This document shows positions 54,082 to 63,237 of a stretch of DNA of 64,000 nt, one piece after another. The DNA is taken from assembly GCF_039941015.1 (NCBI RefSeq), contig NZ_JBDVFI010000103.1. The stretch is one strand, 5' to 3'. The first letter of the stretch is position 1; each line of letters opens with the position of its first letter. This DNA comes from Sedimentitalea sp039941015 (lineage in GTDB: Bacteria; Pseudomonadota; Alphaproteobacteria; Rhodobacterales; Rhodobacteraceae). The translations under genes were made by a program, and so were the position numbers. The notes under the pieces are model-generated. The model searched no databases and had not been told where the DNA came from. It worked only from the letters and a program-made list of their open reading frames with translations.

Positions 54082-54549
54082 TTACCAGGAGTTGAAGCCC
54101 AGGTATTTGCCCGACATTTCAAGCTTGACGCGGTCACCCTTTTCGCTGGGAACCCGCGATATCTGCATGTCAAAATCAATCGCCGACATGATCCCGTCAC
54201 CAAATTCTTCGTGGATCAGCGCCTTGATGGTCGGCCCGTAAACACCGACGATTTCATACAGCCGATAGATGCAAGGATCCGTGGGAACGGTCTGCTCCCA
54301 AATCTTCGTCGGGCTTTCCGTGAGCACCGCAGCCGCCTCTTCAGGCAGCCCCAGCAGGCTCACCAACGTTTCGGCCTTGTCTGCGGGCATCGCGTTCATT
54401 CCGACGGCTGCGGAATGCGTCCAGACCGGTGACATGCCGATCGCCTCGGCAATCCCGTTCCATCCCAGGCCCATCTTCTTTTTGGCGGTGAGTATGAGCG
54501 CGGTGATGTCTTCGCGGGTCAGTTCGTCAGTTGTGGTCAGGTCTTTCAT
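54082..54549 (-). CDS. cynS: Cyanate hydratase (cyanase)
   Basis: The 155-residue enzyme turns cyanate and bicarbonate into ammonia and two carbon dioxide. The three catalytic residues known from the E. coli enzyme are all present and even keep the same numbers: Arg96 and Glu99 in YRLYEIVG, Ser122 in GIMSAIDF. The N-terminal part is helical, as in the family. It is the last gene of a unit with the kinase-phosphatase and the FNT channel genes. Confidence 0.95.
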   Translation of the reverse strand: MKDLTTTDELTREDITALILTAKKKMGLGWNGIAEAIGMSPVWTHSAAVGMNAMPADKAETLVSLLGLPEEAAAVLTESPTKIWEQTVPTDPCIYRLYEIVGVYGPTIKALIHEEFGDGIMSAIDFDMQISRVPSEKGDRVKLEMSGKYLGFNSW

Positions 54550-54573
54550 TGCAAGGTCTCCTGTTGCTGTGGG

Positions 54574-56301
54574 TCATCCGCCCAACTGGGCGGCAAGTAA
54601 GATGCAGATCACCGCGAGAATTGCGGATATCGTTTGCCAGAAGCGCACGGGATTGCGTTCGGCCAAAGGCACGTGGCGCTCTTTGGCCCATGCAGCACCT
54701 GGGCGGGACAGGTCGGCCACGAACTCGGACAGCGCATCGTACCGGCGCAGCGGATCAGGATGCGTGGCGCGCCGCAACGCCGTATCAATCCAGCGCGGCA
54801 CACTGGTGTCGTCATCACGGGCAGGTGTGTAAGCCAGCCGATTCTGATCGCGACGGGACGTAACGCGCGCAACCTCTGCGCCATAGGGCAGACGTCCGGT
54901 CAGAATTTCATATGCAATCACGCCAAGCGCATATTGATCGGAACGCCAGCTGACCACATCGCCAGACAGATACTCTGGCGCGGTGTATTGAAAGGTGCCC
55001 GCCATCTCGTCCAGCAATCCGGGCGCGGCCTCTTGCACCCCGGCGACCGAAACCGAGCCAAGATCAATAATCTTCACTGTCCCGTCGCCGTCAATCATCA
55101 CGTTCTCGGGGCGCAGGTCCTGATGCAGCATCTGTCGGCGATGCAAGGCACGCAACCCGCTGGCGATCTGACCGATGATCGGGCGCACCTTGTCGATGCT
55201 GGCACGGGGCTTGTCATGCATCCACTGGCGCAGCGTTTTGCCTTCGACAAACTCGGTCGCAACAAAAAGAGCCGTGCGCTGTGACGGTCCATTGGCGGCG
55301 CGCAAGACATGAGGCGAAGAAACCCGCCGTGCGATCCAGTCTTCCAGAACAAAACGGCGAAGATAGGCACTGTTTTCGGCGGTTTCGCGGGCAGGAACTT
55401 TCAAGGCAACCCGATTGTGGTCGGGGTCGACAGCCAGAAAGACGTGGCTCCGGGCCGTGACATGCAAAGGGCGAATGATGCGAAACCCGTCGATAACGTC
55501 ACCTGCGTTTGGCAACGGTGGAACGGGCAGCACCGCGCCATCGATGGGCAATCCTGCACCATCTGCGGGCAGCGCATCGACACGTACGATGAGAACGCTG
55601 AGGTTATCATCGCTGCCCTCTGCCAGCGCCCGCGCCACAATCGATTTGGCAGCGGCATCCAGATCGGTTGCTGCCGTCGCAAGCCGCGCCATGTCTCCGG
55701 GTGCCAGAAAGTCATGCACTCCATCGGTCGTCAGAAGGAACACATCCCCGACCGCGAGCGGTACCCGATGATAGTCAACGTCAACGTCTGCCGCGATACC
55801 CAGCGCGCGCCCGAGATAGCTTTCCTCGGCTGACAGGACCACACGGTGATCTTTGGTCAACGGCTCCAACCCATCGCCCGAGACACGCGAAACACGGCTG
55901 TCGCCAACATGCAGGATATGCCCGTCGCGCCCTTTCAGAATGAGCGCGGACAGGGTGCAGACATGCCCCGCATTGAGGTCAGACAGAGAGCCGTTCTGCC
56001 CATGCAGCCAGGCATTTGTCGCGGCGATCACACGCGTCGCGGAGGTACGCACAGTCCAGGTGTCAGGCGTTGCATAATAGTCGGTCAGCAAGGACTTTAC
56101 CGCCGTTTCAGCGGCTTCCCGGCTGTTGGAACTGGTCGAAATACCGTCGGAAATGGCCAGAGTAATGCCCTTTAGGACACGCGCATCACCGTCGGGTTCA
56201 AGTGCTCCGTGAAAATCATCGTTGCGCGGTTTGCGACCAGTATCGGCATGCTGTCCGATGGAAACCGCGATGCCGCTGCTGATGGTGCTGTCTCGTGGCA
56301 C
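54574..56301 (-). CDS. PP2C phosphatase - Ser/Thr kinase fusion protein
   Basis: The 575-residue protein has an N-terminal PP2C phosphatase domain (about 1-245) with its metal aspartates in LAISDGISTS and LLTTDGVHDF. A eukaryote-like kinase domain follows (about 265-540), with the VALKVPA lysine and catalytic loop HQDLRPENVM. The metal segment reads IIDLGS rather than DFG. A membrane helix ends the protein (FWQTISAILAVICILLAAQL). The same fusion is often seen with nitrate, nitrite or cyanate genes. The start is GTG, preceded by GGGAGGGG. Its target is unknown; the neighbouring channel is a fair guess. Confidence 0.9.
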   Translation of the reverse strand: MPRDSTISSGIAVSIGQHADTGRKPRNDDFHGALEPDGDARVLKGITLAISDGISTSSNSREAAETAVKSLLTDYYATPDTWTVRTSATRVIAATNAWLHGQNGSLSDLNAGHVCTLSALILKGRDGHILHVGDSRVSRVSGDGLEPLTKDHRVVLSAEESYLGRALGIAADVDVDYHRVPLAVGDVFLLTTDGVHDFLAPGDMARLATAATDLDAAAKSIVARALAEGSDDNLSVLIVRVDALPADGAGLPIDGAVLPVPPLPNAGDVIDGFRIIRPLHVTARSHVFLAVDPDHNRVALKVPARETAENSAYLRRFVLEDWIARRVSSPHVLRAANGPSQRTALFVATEFVEGKTLRQWMHDKPRASIDKVRPIIGQIASGLRALHRRQMLHQDLRPENVMIDGDGTVKIIDLGSVSVAGVQEAAPGLLDEMAGTFQYTAPEYLSGDVVSWRSDQYALGVIAYEILTGRLPYGAEVARVTSRRDQNRLAYTPARDDDTSVPRWIDTALRRATHPDPLRRYDALSEFVADLSRPGAAWAKERHVPLAERNPVRFWQTISAILAVICILLAAQLGG

Positions 56302-56360
56302 GATGTGACCCCTCCCAGAGAAAGGATAGCCGGCCCCGTACAGACGGAACCGGCCTCATT

Positions 56361-57212
56361 TCACTCAGCAGCTATGCCAGCCGAGTCGTTGTTGACCGCC
56401 ACTGCGCTGTTACGCTTGGGGGACTCGCGAAAGTGGGTCATGTAGATCATCCCGCCGACAAAGGTCAGGCCACCAACGAGGTTGCCCAGAACCACGGGGA
56501 TCTCGTTATAGGCAAAGTAATCGAACCACGTGAATTCGCCGCCCAGCATGATGCCCGAGGGGAACAGGAACATGTTGACGATCGAATGTTCGAAACCGAG
56601 GTAGAAGAAGACGATGATCGGCATCCACATCGCCATGATCTTGCCTTGGGTTGTGGACGACATCATCGCGCCGACAACGCCGGTGGAGACCATCCAGTTG
56701 CACATCACGGCCCGGATAAACACTGTCAGCATCCCTGCCCCGCCGGCGGCAGCGTAACCAAGCGTTCTGGCCTCGCCGATCTGTCCGATCCTTTGGCCTA
56801 CCGCGTTCGGTTCCTGGCTGAATCCCATAGTGAATATGATCGCCATGAATACCGCCGTCGTCAGCGCCCCGGCAAAGTTGCCGCAGAACACCAGACCCCA
56901 ATTGCGCAGAACGCCTTTCCACGTACAGCCCGGGCGTTTGGCGATAACGGCGAGCGGCGCTAGCGTGAACACCCCGGTCAACAGATCAAAACCGAGAAGG
57001 TAGAGCATGCAAAACCCGACAGGGAACAACAGCGACGCCACGAGAAAGTTGCCGGTGTTCACCGCGATGGTCACTGCGAATGCGGCGGCAAGGGCTAGGA
57101 TTGCGCCAGCCATGTAGGACCGGATCAGTGTATCCTTGGTCGACATAAAGATTTTGGACTCGCCGGCATCGACCATCTTTGCCGCGAATTCCTTGGGTTC
57201 AATATAAGACAT
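56361..57212 (-). CDS. Formate/nitrite transporter family channel (FNT)
   Basis: The 283-residue protein has six membrane helices and the FNT pattern (AVFAVTIA-type helices, NWGLVFCGNFAGA, NWMVSTGVVGA, GFEHSIVNMF with the central histidine). FocA and NirC of this family pass formate or nitrite. Because it leads a unit with a cyanase, cyanate or nitrite import is inferred. AAGGA stands before the ATG. It lies 59 bp upstream of the kinase-phosphatase gene. Confidence 0.9.
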   Translation of the reverse strand: MSYIEPKEFAAKMVDAGESKIFMSTKDTLIRSYMAGAILALAAAFAVTIAVNTGNFLVASLLFPVGFCMLYLLGFDLLTGVFTLAPLAVIAKRPGCTWKGVLRNWGLVFCGNFAGALTTAVFMAIIFTMGFSQEPNAVGQRIGQIGEARTLGYAAAGGAGMLTVFIRAVMCNWMVSTGVVGAMMSSTTQGKIMAMWMPIIVFFYLGFEHSIVNMFLFPSGIMLGGEFTWFDYFAYNEIPVVLGNLVGGLTFVGGMIYMTHFRESPKRNSAVAVNNDSAGIAAE

Positions 57213-57553
57213 CTGAGTATCCTTGTTGATTAACAGGGCCAGTCGTCAGACCGGACTGCATATGCTTTCGTTCAGGGAACTCGGATGGTGTTGGCCGCGC
57301 TCCCACGGGACCGGTTAGAACCGGAGCCGAAAGATGCAGCCTCGTTGCTGCCGCCCTTTGTCAGGGCGTAAAGCTGGGTGTCACGGCATTGCGACCTGCG
57401 AACGGCAAAAGCCAAAGCTCGCTCGACACACGGATAGGTTGGCCGAGGCCATTTGCGCAAGCGATTGCGCAAGGCAGCGCTCGCTCAGGCGTTGAATTGT
57501 AGAAAATTTGTGCGGCCTGACTGGCCAGCGCTGATTTAAATGCCGAACCGCGC
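57213..57553. other. Intergenic region before the FNT gene
   Basis: This 341-bp stretch holds the upstream region of the FNT gene. TTGTTGATTAACA lies just before it (57227-57239), but no strong FNR, NarL or sigma-54 site is clear. Short open frames here do not look like protein. A CCGGTT/AACCGG pair at 57311-57324 is the only small symmetry noted. Confidence 0.45.
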
Positions 57554-58561
57554 CTAGCCGGTGCGCCGTTCTTCAGCGAAGGATTGCATCACCTCGGCCG
57601 TGATTTCCAAAGACCGCAGTCGCGCAGTGTGATCGTGGATCGGGGCACTGACGATGACTTCGTCAGGTTGATAGCGCTGAACAAGCGCCTCCGTCGAGGT
57701 GCGCACCTGCGTGGCAGTTCCCGCAACAGAGCACTGCATCGCCTGATCGACCATGCGCAGCAGTCCGGCATCCAAAACCTGCGAGATGTCCTGAACCGGA
57801 CGTGGGAGCGGCCCGGGCTGCCCACTGCGCAAACGCGCGAACGCTTGCTGCATCGAGGTTTTGAGGTATGTGCCGGTCTCAGCGTCATCCGCGGCAAAGG
57901 CATTCACTGCGAGCATGAAATATGGTTCTGCGGAGAACTGCGATGGCCGGAACCGATCACGATAGATATCCACGGCCTCGGCGAGCGCCGCAGGCGCAAA
58001 ATGCGAGGCAAAGGCATAAGGCAACCCCAATTGCGCCGCCAGCTGCGCGCCATAGAGGCTGGAGCCGAGGATCCAGACCGGCACATTTGTGCCTTCTCCG
58101 GGCACCGCCCTAACCGGCTGATTTGGTGACGCCTCGCCCAGATAGCCGAGCAATTCGACGACATCCTGCGGGAAACTGTCGGTCTGATCCATGCCACGAC
58201 GCAGCGCCCGCGCGGTTTGCATGTCGGTCCCCGGTGCCCGACCGACCCCCAGATCAATCCGTCCGGGATAGAGCGTCGCCAATGTGCCGAACTGTTCCGC
58301 GATGACCAGCGGCGCGTGGTTCGGGAGCATCACGCCACCAGATCCCACCCGGATGGTTTTGGTGCCACCCGCCACATGGCCGATGACAACCGAGGTCGCC
58401 GCGCTTGCGATACCGCGCATGTTGTGATGCTCGGCCAGCCAATAGCGCGTGTATCCCCAGCGTTCGGCATGCTGAGCCACATCCAGCGTATTGCGCAACG
58501 ATTGCGCGGCCGAGCCGCCTTCGACGATCGGTGAAAGATCAAGTACAGAATAGCGGATCAC
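57554..58561 (-). CDS. LLM-class flavin-dependent monooxygenase
   Basis: The 335-residue protein resembles the single-component luciferase-like group: YSVLDLSPI, then WLAEHHNMRGIASAATSVVIGHVA and IRVGSGGVMLPNHAPLVIAEQFGTLATLYPGRIDLGVGRAPGTD. Such enzymes use FMN to oxidise an unknown substrate. It begins with GTG, with AAGGA at the right distance; the nearest ATG is out of frame. Confidence 0.88.
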   Translation of the reverse strand: MIRYSVLDLSPIVEGGSAAQSLRNTLDVAQHAERWGYTRYWLAEHHNMRGIASAATSVVIGHVAGGTKTIRVGSGGVMLPNHAPLVIAEQFGTLATLYPGRIDLGVGRAPGTDMQTARALRRGMDQTDSFPQDVVELLGYLGEASPNQPVRAVPGEGTNVPVWILGSSLYGAQLAAQLGLPYAFASHFAPAALAEAVDIYRDRFRPSQFSAEPYFMLAVNAFAADDAETGTYLKTSMQQAFARLRSGQPGPLPRPVQDISQVLDAGLLRMVDQAMQCSVAGTATQVRTSTEALVQRYQPDEVIVSAPIHDHTARLRSLEITAEVMQSFAEERRTG

Positions 58562-58611
58562 TGGGCATTCCTTGATTGGGTTACAGGCAGAGGTTGGGCG
58601 GTATCGGTTGG

Positions 58612-58926
58612 TTAACCGTCTTTTCCGACATTTTCGGCAAAGGCCGTTTTGAAGTCTTCTTGGGTCTTGCCGCTGGCTTCGGTCTGAAATTCAGATTTCC
58701 ACTGTTCCATCGTCATGCCGTAGAAAATTTCGCGCGCCTGCATCTTGTCCATTTCGATGCCCTTTTCGTTGGCGGCTTCCTGATACCAGCGAGACAGGCA
58801 GTTCCTGCAAAACCCTGCGAGGTTCATCAGGTCTATGTTCTGCACATCCGTGCGATCCTGCATCAGGTGTTTCTGCAACCGGCGAAACGCGGCCGCCTGA
58901 AGTTCGATTTCTGTCTGTGCGTCCAT
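58612..58926 (-). CDS. DUF1244 family protein
   Basis: The 104-residue protein matches DUF1244: AAAFRRLQKHLMQDRTDVQNIDLMNLAGFCRNCLSRWY, with a CxxC pair. Structure and function are uncharacterised. It lies 51 bp downstream of the small membrane protein gene on the same strand. Confidence 0.85.
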   Translation of the reverse strand: MDAQTEIELQAAAFRRLQKHLMQDRTDVQNIDLMNLAGFCRNCLSRWYQEAANEKGIEMDKMQAREIFYGMTMEQWKSEFQTEASGKTQEDFKTAFAENVGKDG

Positions 58927-58977
58927 GAATGAACCCTCCTTGTCTGCGATTGAAACTGTGTGACCCGAAACCGCCCG

Positions 58978-59217
58978 TCAGACCAGCTTGAGCGCGATAT
59001 AGGGCGCAACGGTAAAGATCAGTGTGAGTGTCTTGTAGGTCGCAAGCCAGTTGAAATACGCCCGCTTCAATTCCATTTCTTCCAGGCCGAAAAGGCGCTG
59101 ATGAATGCCGGAAATCCACGACTGCATTCCGACAATCCCCAAAGTGGCCACCATCAGGTAGCCGATATTGATCACGGCCAGCCAGCCGAAAAAGGATGTG
59201 AGAGTTTCGATGGTCAT
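58978..59217 (-). CDS. Small two-helix membrane protein (DUF6868-like)
   Basis: The 79-residue protein has one clear membrane helix at residues 8-32 (FFGWLAVINIGYLMVATLG) and a second near the end (TLTLIFTVAPYIALKLV). It resembles the DUF6868 small membrane family, by memory only. No function is known. Confidence 0.65.
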   Translation of the reverse strand: MTIETLTSFFGWLAVINIGYLMVATLGIVGMQSWISGIHQRLFGLEEMELKRAYFNWLATYKTLTLIFTVAPYIALKLV

Positions 59218-59305
59218 GACGCCTCAGCTTTCTGGAACATTCTGATTGCGGACAATGTTCATATGGGGATTGTTCCCGTGCCCAACAAGAATGCGGATCG
59301 TCGCG

Positions 59306-60040
59306 TCAGAGGCCGGATGCCACAAGCGCCTGCTGCAGGATCGGCGCCAGCCGCTCGGCCCATTCACGCTGGCCGTGATGCTCGGCAATCAGATCGTTGC
59401 GCACTTCGATCAGAACGTTTGGACGCCCCGTTTCAATCGCATGCTTGTCTATCGCATCGCCGGGAAGGTGCCCAGAATAGGGTTCGTTATCGCCAACGCA
59501 TAATCCATCCGCGTTCAGCAATTCAATCAGCGGGCGCGCCAGCCGGTCATCGTCGGCATAGAGCACCCCGACTTCCCAGGGGCGAGGCGGGCGTCCGCGC
59601 AACTGCCGGGTAAAGCTGTGCACCGAAAGGATCACCGCATGGGGCAACGCCGCCATTCGGGCAAGTTCGTCATGATAGGGACGATAGCAGAGGTTCAGAC
59701 GACGCTCGACTTCGGCTGCATCCGCGTGCCGGTTGGCGGGAATGATCGAGCCATCGTAAAGCTTCATGAGTAGCGTTGGATCATCCTCGCCCCTGTTCGG
59801 GTCGATTACCAGGCGCGAGAAATTTGACGCAATCACCGGGGCGTCCAGAAGCGCGCCAAGATGCTGGGCCATATCATAAGCCCCCACATCATAGGCAATG
59901 TGGCGCTCCATATCCTCGCGCATCATGCCAAGATCGCCGCCATCGACCTGTGGTGGCACGGTGTTGGTGGCGTGATCGCAGGTGATCAGCCAGCGCGAGG
60001 GGCGCGTTTCGCCCAATAAATAGAACGGGGTGTATGTCAT
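59306..60040 (-). CDS. N-formylglutamate amidohydrolase family protein
   Basis: The 244-residue protein has the family pattern: LITCDHATNTVPP near the start, IAYDVGAYDMAQHLGALLDAPVIASNFSRLVIDPNR in the middle, and ILSVHSFTRQLRG. The best known role is the last step of histidine breakdown (N-formylglutamate to glutamate), but no hut genes are nearby, so another N-formyl amide is possible. It diverges from pyk. Confidence 0.85.
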   Translation of the reverse strand: MTYTPFYLLGETRPSRWLITCDHATNTVPPQVDGGDLGMMREDMERHIAYDVGAYDMAQHLGALLDAPVIASNFSRLVIDPNRGEDDPTLLMKLYDGSIIPANRHADAAEVERRLNLCYRPYHDELARMAALPHAVILSVHSFTRQLRGRPPRPWEVGVLYADDDRLARPLIELLNADGLCVGDNEPYSGHLPGDAIDKHAIETGRPNVLIEVRNDLIAEHHGQREWAERLAPILQQALVASGL

Positions 60041-60163
60041 ATGCCTGTCATCTCTTTAACGCCAGCTATAGGCGTGGCACAGCTTGCCCGCAAATGGGAA
60101 TTGAGGCATAACCTCACCTAAATGTTTGCGGTAACATGATCTGAGACGAAGGATAGGAACAGA

Positions 60164-61609
60164 ATGAAGCGCCTGCGCAATGTAAAAATCGTGGCCACGC
60201 TGGGGCCGGCTTCGGAAACCTACGAGATGATCCGGGCACTGCACGAAACGGGTGTCGACGTGTTCCGCCTGAACATGAGCCACGGCACGCAGGATGAGAT
60301 CCGCCAAAAGCACAACCACATCCGCCAGGTGGAAAAGGATCTGGACAGCCCGATCGCAATTCTCGCCGATCTTCAGGGACCAAAGCTGCGCGTCGGCAAC
60401 TTTGCAAATGGCAGCGAAGAACTGGTTCTGGGCGATACGTTCCGGATGGATCTCGACCCGACCGATGGCGACGCAAATCGCGTGTGTCTGCCCCACCCCG
60501 AGATTTTTGAGGCACTTGTTCCGGGCGTTTCCCTGCTGGTGAACGATGGCAAGATCCGTTTGAAAGTCGACGAGTGCGGCCCCGACTTCGCCAATTGCAC
60601 TGTCATCGCTGGCGGCACCATATCGAACCACAAGGGCGTCAATGTTCCCGACGTCGAACTGCCGCTTGCAGCGCTTTCAAAAAAAGACCTCAGCGATCTG
60701 GAATTCGCCTGCGAACTGGGCGTCGACTGGCTGGCCCTGTCCTTTGTGCAACGGGTACAGGACGTTGAAGAAGCCCGCGCATTGGTCAAGGGCCGCGCGT
60801 CGATCATGTGCAAGATCGAAAAGCCCAAGGCCGTCGACCGGTTCGAGGAAATCCTCGATGCCTGTGACGGTGTCATGGTTGCGCGCGGGGATCTCGGTGT
60901 GGAATTGCCCGTACAGGCGGTTCCGCCGATCCAGAAGCGACTGGTGCGGCGATGCCGGGCTGCGGCAAAGCCGGTGATCGTGGCCACGCAGATGTTGGAA
61001 AGCATGATCGAAAGCCCGATGCCGACACGTGCCGAAGTCAGCGATGTGGCCACTGCGATCTACGAAGGCGCAGATGCCGTCATGCTGAGTGCCGAGTCTG
61101 CCGCCGGCCAGTTCCCTGTCGAAGCCGTGACAACCATGGATCGCGTTGCCATCGAGGTTGAGGCCGATCCGACCTATTCCCAGATCATTTCAGCATCGCG
61201 CAACGTCAAAGGCAGCAGCGTCGCCGATGGTATCGTGGCCGCAGCACGCGAGATTGCGGAAACGACAGATATCAAGGCGATCTGTTGCTTTACCCAAAGT
61301 GGGACAACCGCACTCTTGACCGCGCGCGAACGTCCCAGCGTTCCGATCATTGCCATGACCAGCCAGCTGGGAACGGCCCGCCGTCTCGCGCTCAGCTGGG
61401 GCTGTACCTGTCTGATGACACCGGAACTCGAGCGGTTCAAAGGTGCCGTTGTCGCCGCAGCCCGCGCCGCACGCGACGTGGGATATGCCACGGAGAGTGA
61501 CCAGATTGTCATTACTGCCGGCGTGCCGTTCAACGTGCCGGGTACCACGAACATTCTTCGCGTGGCGCCTTGTGACGAACGGGCGATCTTCAGCACGGAC
61601 CCCGAATAG
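60164..61609 (+). CDS. pyk: Pyruvate kinase
   Basis: The 481-residue enzyme makes pyruvate and ATP from phosphoenolpyruvate. It has VKIVATLGPASETYEMIRALHETGVDVFRLNMSHG, the metal-binding IMCKIEKPKAVDRFEEIL, and ARGDLGVELPVQAVPPIQKRL. The C-terminal domain is complete. Roseobacters use the Entner-Doudoroff route, so this is the main ATP-forming step from that pathway. Confidence 0.96.
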   Translation: MKRLRNVKIVATLGPASETYEMIRALHETGVDVFRLNMSHGTQDEIRQKHNHIRQVEKDLDSPIAILADLQGPKLRVGNFANGSEELVLGDTFRMDLDPTDGDANRVCLPHPEIFEALVPGVSLLVNDGKIRLKVDECGPDFANCTVIAGGTISNHKGVNVPDVELPLAALSKKDLSDLEFACELGVDWLALSFVQRVQDVEEARALVKGRASIMCKIEKPKAVDRFEEILDACDGVMVARGDLGVELPVQAVPPIQKRLVRRCRAAAKPVIVATQMLESMIESPMPTRAEVSDVATAIYEGADAVMLSAESAAGQFPVEAVTTMDRVAIEVEADPTYSQIISASRNVKGSSVADGIVAAAREIAETTDIKAICCFTQSGTTALLTARERPSVPIIAMTSQLGTARRLALSWGCTCLMTPELERFKGAVVAAARAARDVGYATESDQIVITAGVPFNVPGTTNILRVAPCDERAIFSTDPE

Positions 61610-61627
61610 GCGCGGTCACAACTTGCT

Positions 61628-61656
61628 CCGTATGGAACGAGAGCCGTTCCATACGG
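61628..61656 (+). terminator. Hairpin after pyk
   Basis: CCGTATGGAAC (61628-61638) and GTTCCATACGG (61646-61656) form a perfect 11-bp stem with a 7-nt loop, 18 bp after the pyk stop. No T run follows, so it is only a possible terminator. Confidence 0.5.
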
Positions 61657-61703
61657 GTCAGCAATAAGCAGACCACCCGAAAGATCGACGGAAAGGTCAC
61701 TTG

Positions 61704-62513
61704 ATGTTGCGATGGATTTTGGCGTTTCTGCTTGCTGTCGTCATGGCCGCGCAGCCGGGACAAGCGCGGCAGGTATGTGAATATGTAATGATGCCCGACA
61801 CAGGCGCGGTGTTGATTGACACTGGCGACTGCGACAGCCGCGTCACGCCCGCGTCGACGTTCAAGGTCGCATTGGCATTAATGGGGTTTGAAAGTGGCGT
61901 TTTGCAAGACGCCCATGCGCCCGTATTGCCGTACCTGCCAGACTATGTGGATTGGGGAGGCGAAAAATGGCGGCAGGATACCGACCCCAGCCGATGGATG
62001 GCCTATTCCGTCGTCTGGTACTCTCAACAGATCGCACGGCAGATAGGTGCCAAGGCGTTGCACGACTATGCGGTGGCCTTTGGCTACGGCAATAGCGATT
62101 TTTCGGGTGACCCTGGCAAAGACAACGGCCTTGAGCGCGCCTGGATCAGTTCGTCGCTCAGGATTTCACCGCGCGAGCAAGCCGAATTTCTGTCCCGGAT
62201 GCTGACTGCGGATTTACCGGTACGCGACGACGCGCTTGAGCATACACTCAGCGTGATCGCGACACACGATATGCCGGACGGCTGGGTCGTACATGGCAAG
62301 ACCGGGGGCGCCTATCCGCGCCGCGCCGATGGCAGCTTTGATCGCGACAATGGCTGGGGCTGGTTTGTCGGCTGGGCCGAACATCAGGACAAACGGATCG
62401 TGTTCGTGCGGCTAGACCAGGACGAGACACGGCAGCAACGATCGCCCGGCTTGCGCACCCGCGAAGCCTTTCTGGGCGATTTCCCTGCCCTTATTGCGCG
62501 CGCAGCACAGTAA
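61704..62513 (+). CDS. Class D (OXA-type) beta-lactamase
   Basis: The 269-residue protein has a signal peptide (MLRWILAFLLAVVMAAQPGQA) and all class D motifs: STFK (catalytic serine and carboxylated lysine), SVV, the YGN segment in FGYGNSDFSGDPGKDNG, WISSSL, and KTG. It is therefore an intact periplasmic beta-lactamase in appearance. Its codon use matches its neighbours, and there is no sign of a mobile element next to it, so it looks like a resident chromosomal gene. Resistance range cannot be deduced. Confidence 0.9.
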   Translation: MLRWILAFLLAVVMAAQPGQARQVCEYVMMPDTGAVLIDTGDCDSRVTPASTFKVALALMGFESGVLQDAHAPVLPYLPDYVDWGGEKWRQDTDPSRWMAYSVVWYSQQIARQIGAKALHDYAVAFGYGNSDFSGDPGKDNGLERAWISSSLRISPREQAEFLSRMLTADLPVRDDALEHTLSVIATHDMPDGWVVHGKTGGAYPRRADGSFDRDNGWGWFVGWAEHQDKRIVFVRLDQDETRQQRSPGLRTREAFLGDFPALIARAAQ

Positions 62514-62655
62514 TTGCATAAAAATCGCTGGATTTGGTGCGATGCCTCTTGCCAGTCTCGGTAGTCTTTCGTAGAGGACGCTTCTGTTTGCACGACCGGC
62601 CGAAAGTGGCATGCCGAGTCGTGCATTGAACCGACCCGAAGACAAGGAGACGGAA

Positions 62656-62856
62656 ATGCCCAAGATGAAGACCAAATCGAGCGCCAAGAAGCGCTTTAAA
62701 GTGACAGCTACCGGCAAGGTGCTGGCCGGTCAGGCCGGCAAACGTCACGGCATGATCAAACGCACAAGAAAATTCATCCGCGACGCTCGCGGCACCACCA
62801 CGCTGAGTGCCCCCGACGCCAAAATCGTCAAGGGCTTTATGCCCTACGACCGCTGA
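62656..62856 (+). CDS. rpmI: 50S ribosomal protein L35
   Basis: The 66-residue basic protein (PKMKTKSSAKKRFKVTATGKVLAGQAGKRHGM) is L35. The ATG at 62656 follows AAGGAGACG. A weak promoter-like pair, TTGCCA (62549-62554) and TAGAGG (62572-62577), lies upstream. infC is not next to it, unlike in many bacteria. Confidence 0.97.
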   Translation: MPKMKTKSSAKKRFKVTATGKVLAGQAGKRHGMIKRTRKFIRDARGTTTLSAPDAKIVKGFMPYDR

Positions 62857-62871
62857 TAGGAGGCTGATCAC

Positions 62872-63237
62872 ATGGCACGAGTAAAAAGCGGTGTAGTCAC
62901 CCACGCCCGTCACAAGAAAATCGTCAAGGCCGCCAAAGGCTATTACGGTCGTCGCAAGAATACCTTCAAGGTTGCGACACAGGCCGTCGATAAGGCCAAC
63001 CAATACGCGACCCGCGACCGCAAGCAGCGCAAGCGCAATTTCCGCGCTCTGTGGATTCAGCGGATCAATGCCGCTGTGCGCAGCCATGACGAAGCGCTGA
63101 CATACAGCCGCTTCATCAACGGTCTGACGCTGGCCGGTATCGAAGTTGACCGCAAGGTTCTCGCCGATCTGGCCGTGCACGAGCCCGACGCTTTCGGTGC
63201 GATCGTGGAACAGGCACAGGCAGCACTGGCCGCCTGA
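62872..63237 (+). CDS. rplT: 50S ribosomal protein L20
   Basis: The 121-residue basic protein (ARVKSGVVTHARHKKIVKAAKGYYGRRKNTFKVA) is L20, which nucleates 50S assembly. It follows rpmI by 15 bp, with TAGGAGG before its ATG. In other bacteria L20 binds its own mRNA leader; no such structure was looked for in detail here. Confidence 0.98.
   Translation: MARVKSGVVTHARHKKIVKAAKGYYGRRKNTFKVATQAVDKANQYATRDRKQRKRNFRALWIQRINAAVRSHDEALTYSRFINGLTLAGIEVDRKVLADLAVHEPDAFGAIVEQAQAALAA

Noticed and set aside
57272..57472. A 66-codon minus-strand frame before the FNT gene
   Set aside because: Composition is unlike the neighbouring genes and no ribosome site or pattern is present.
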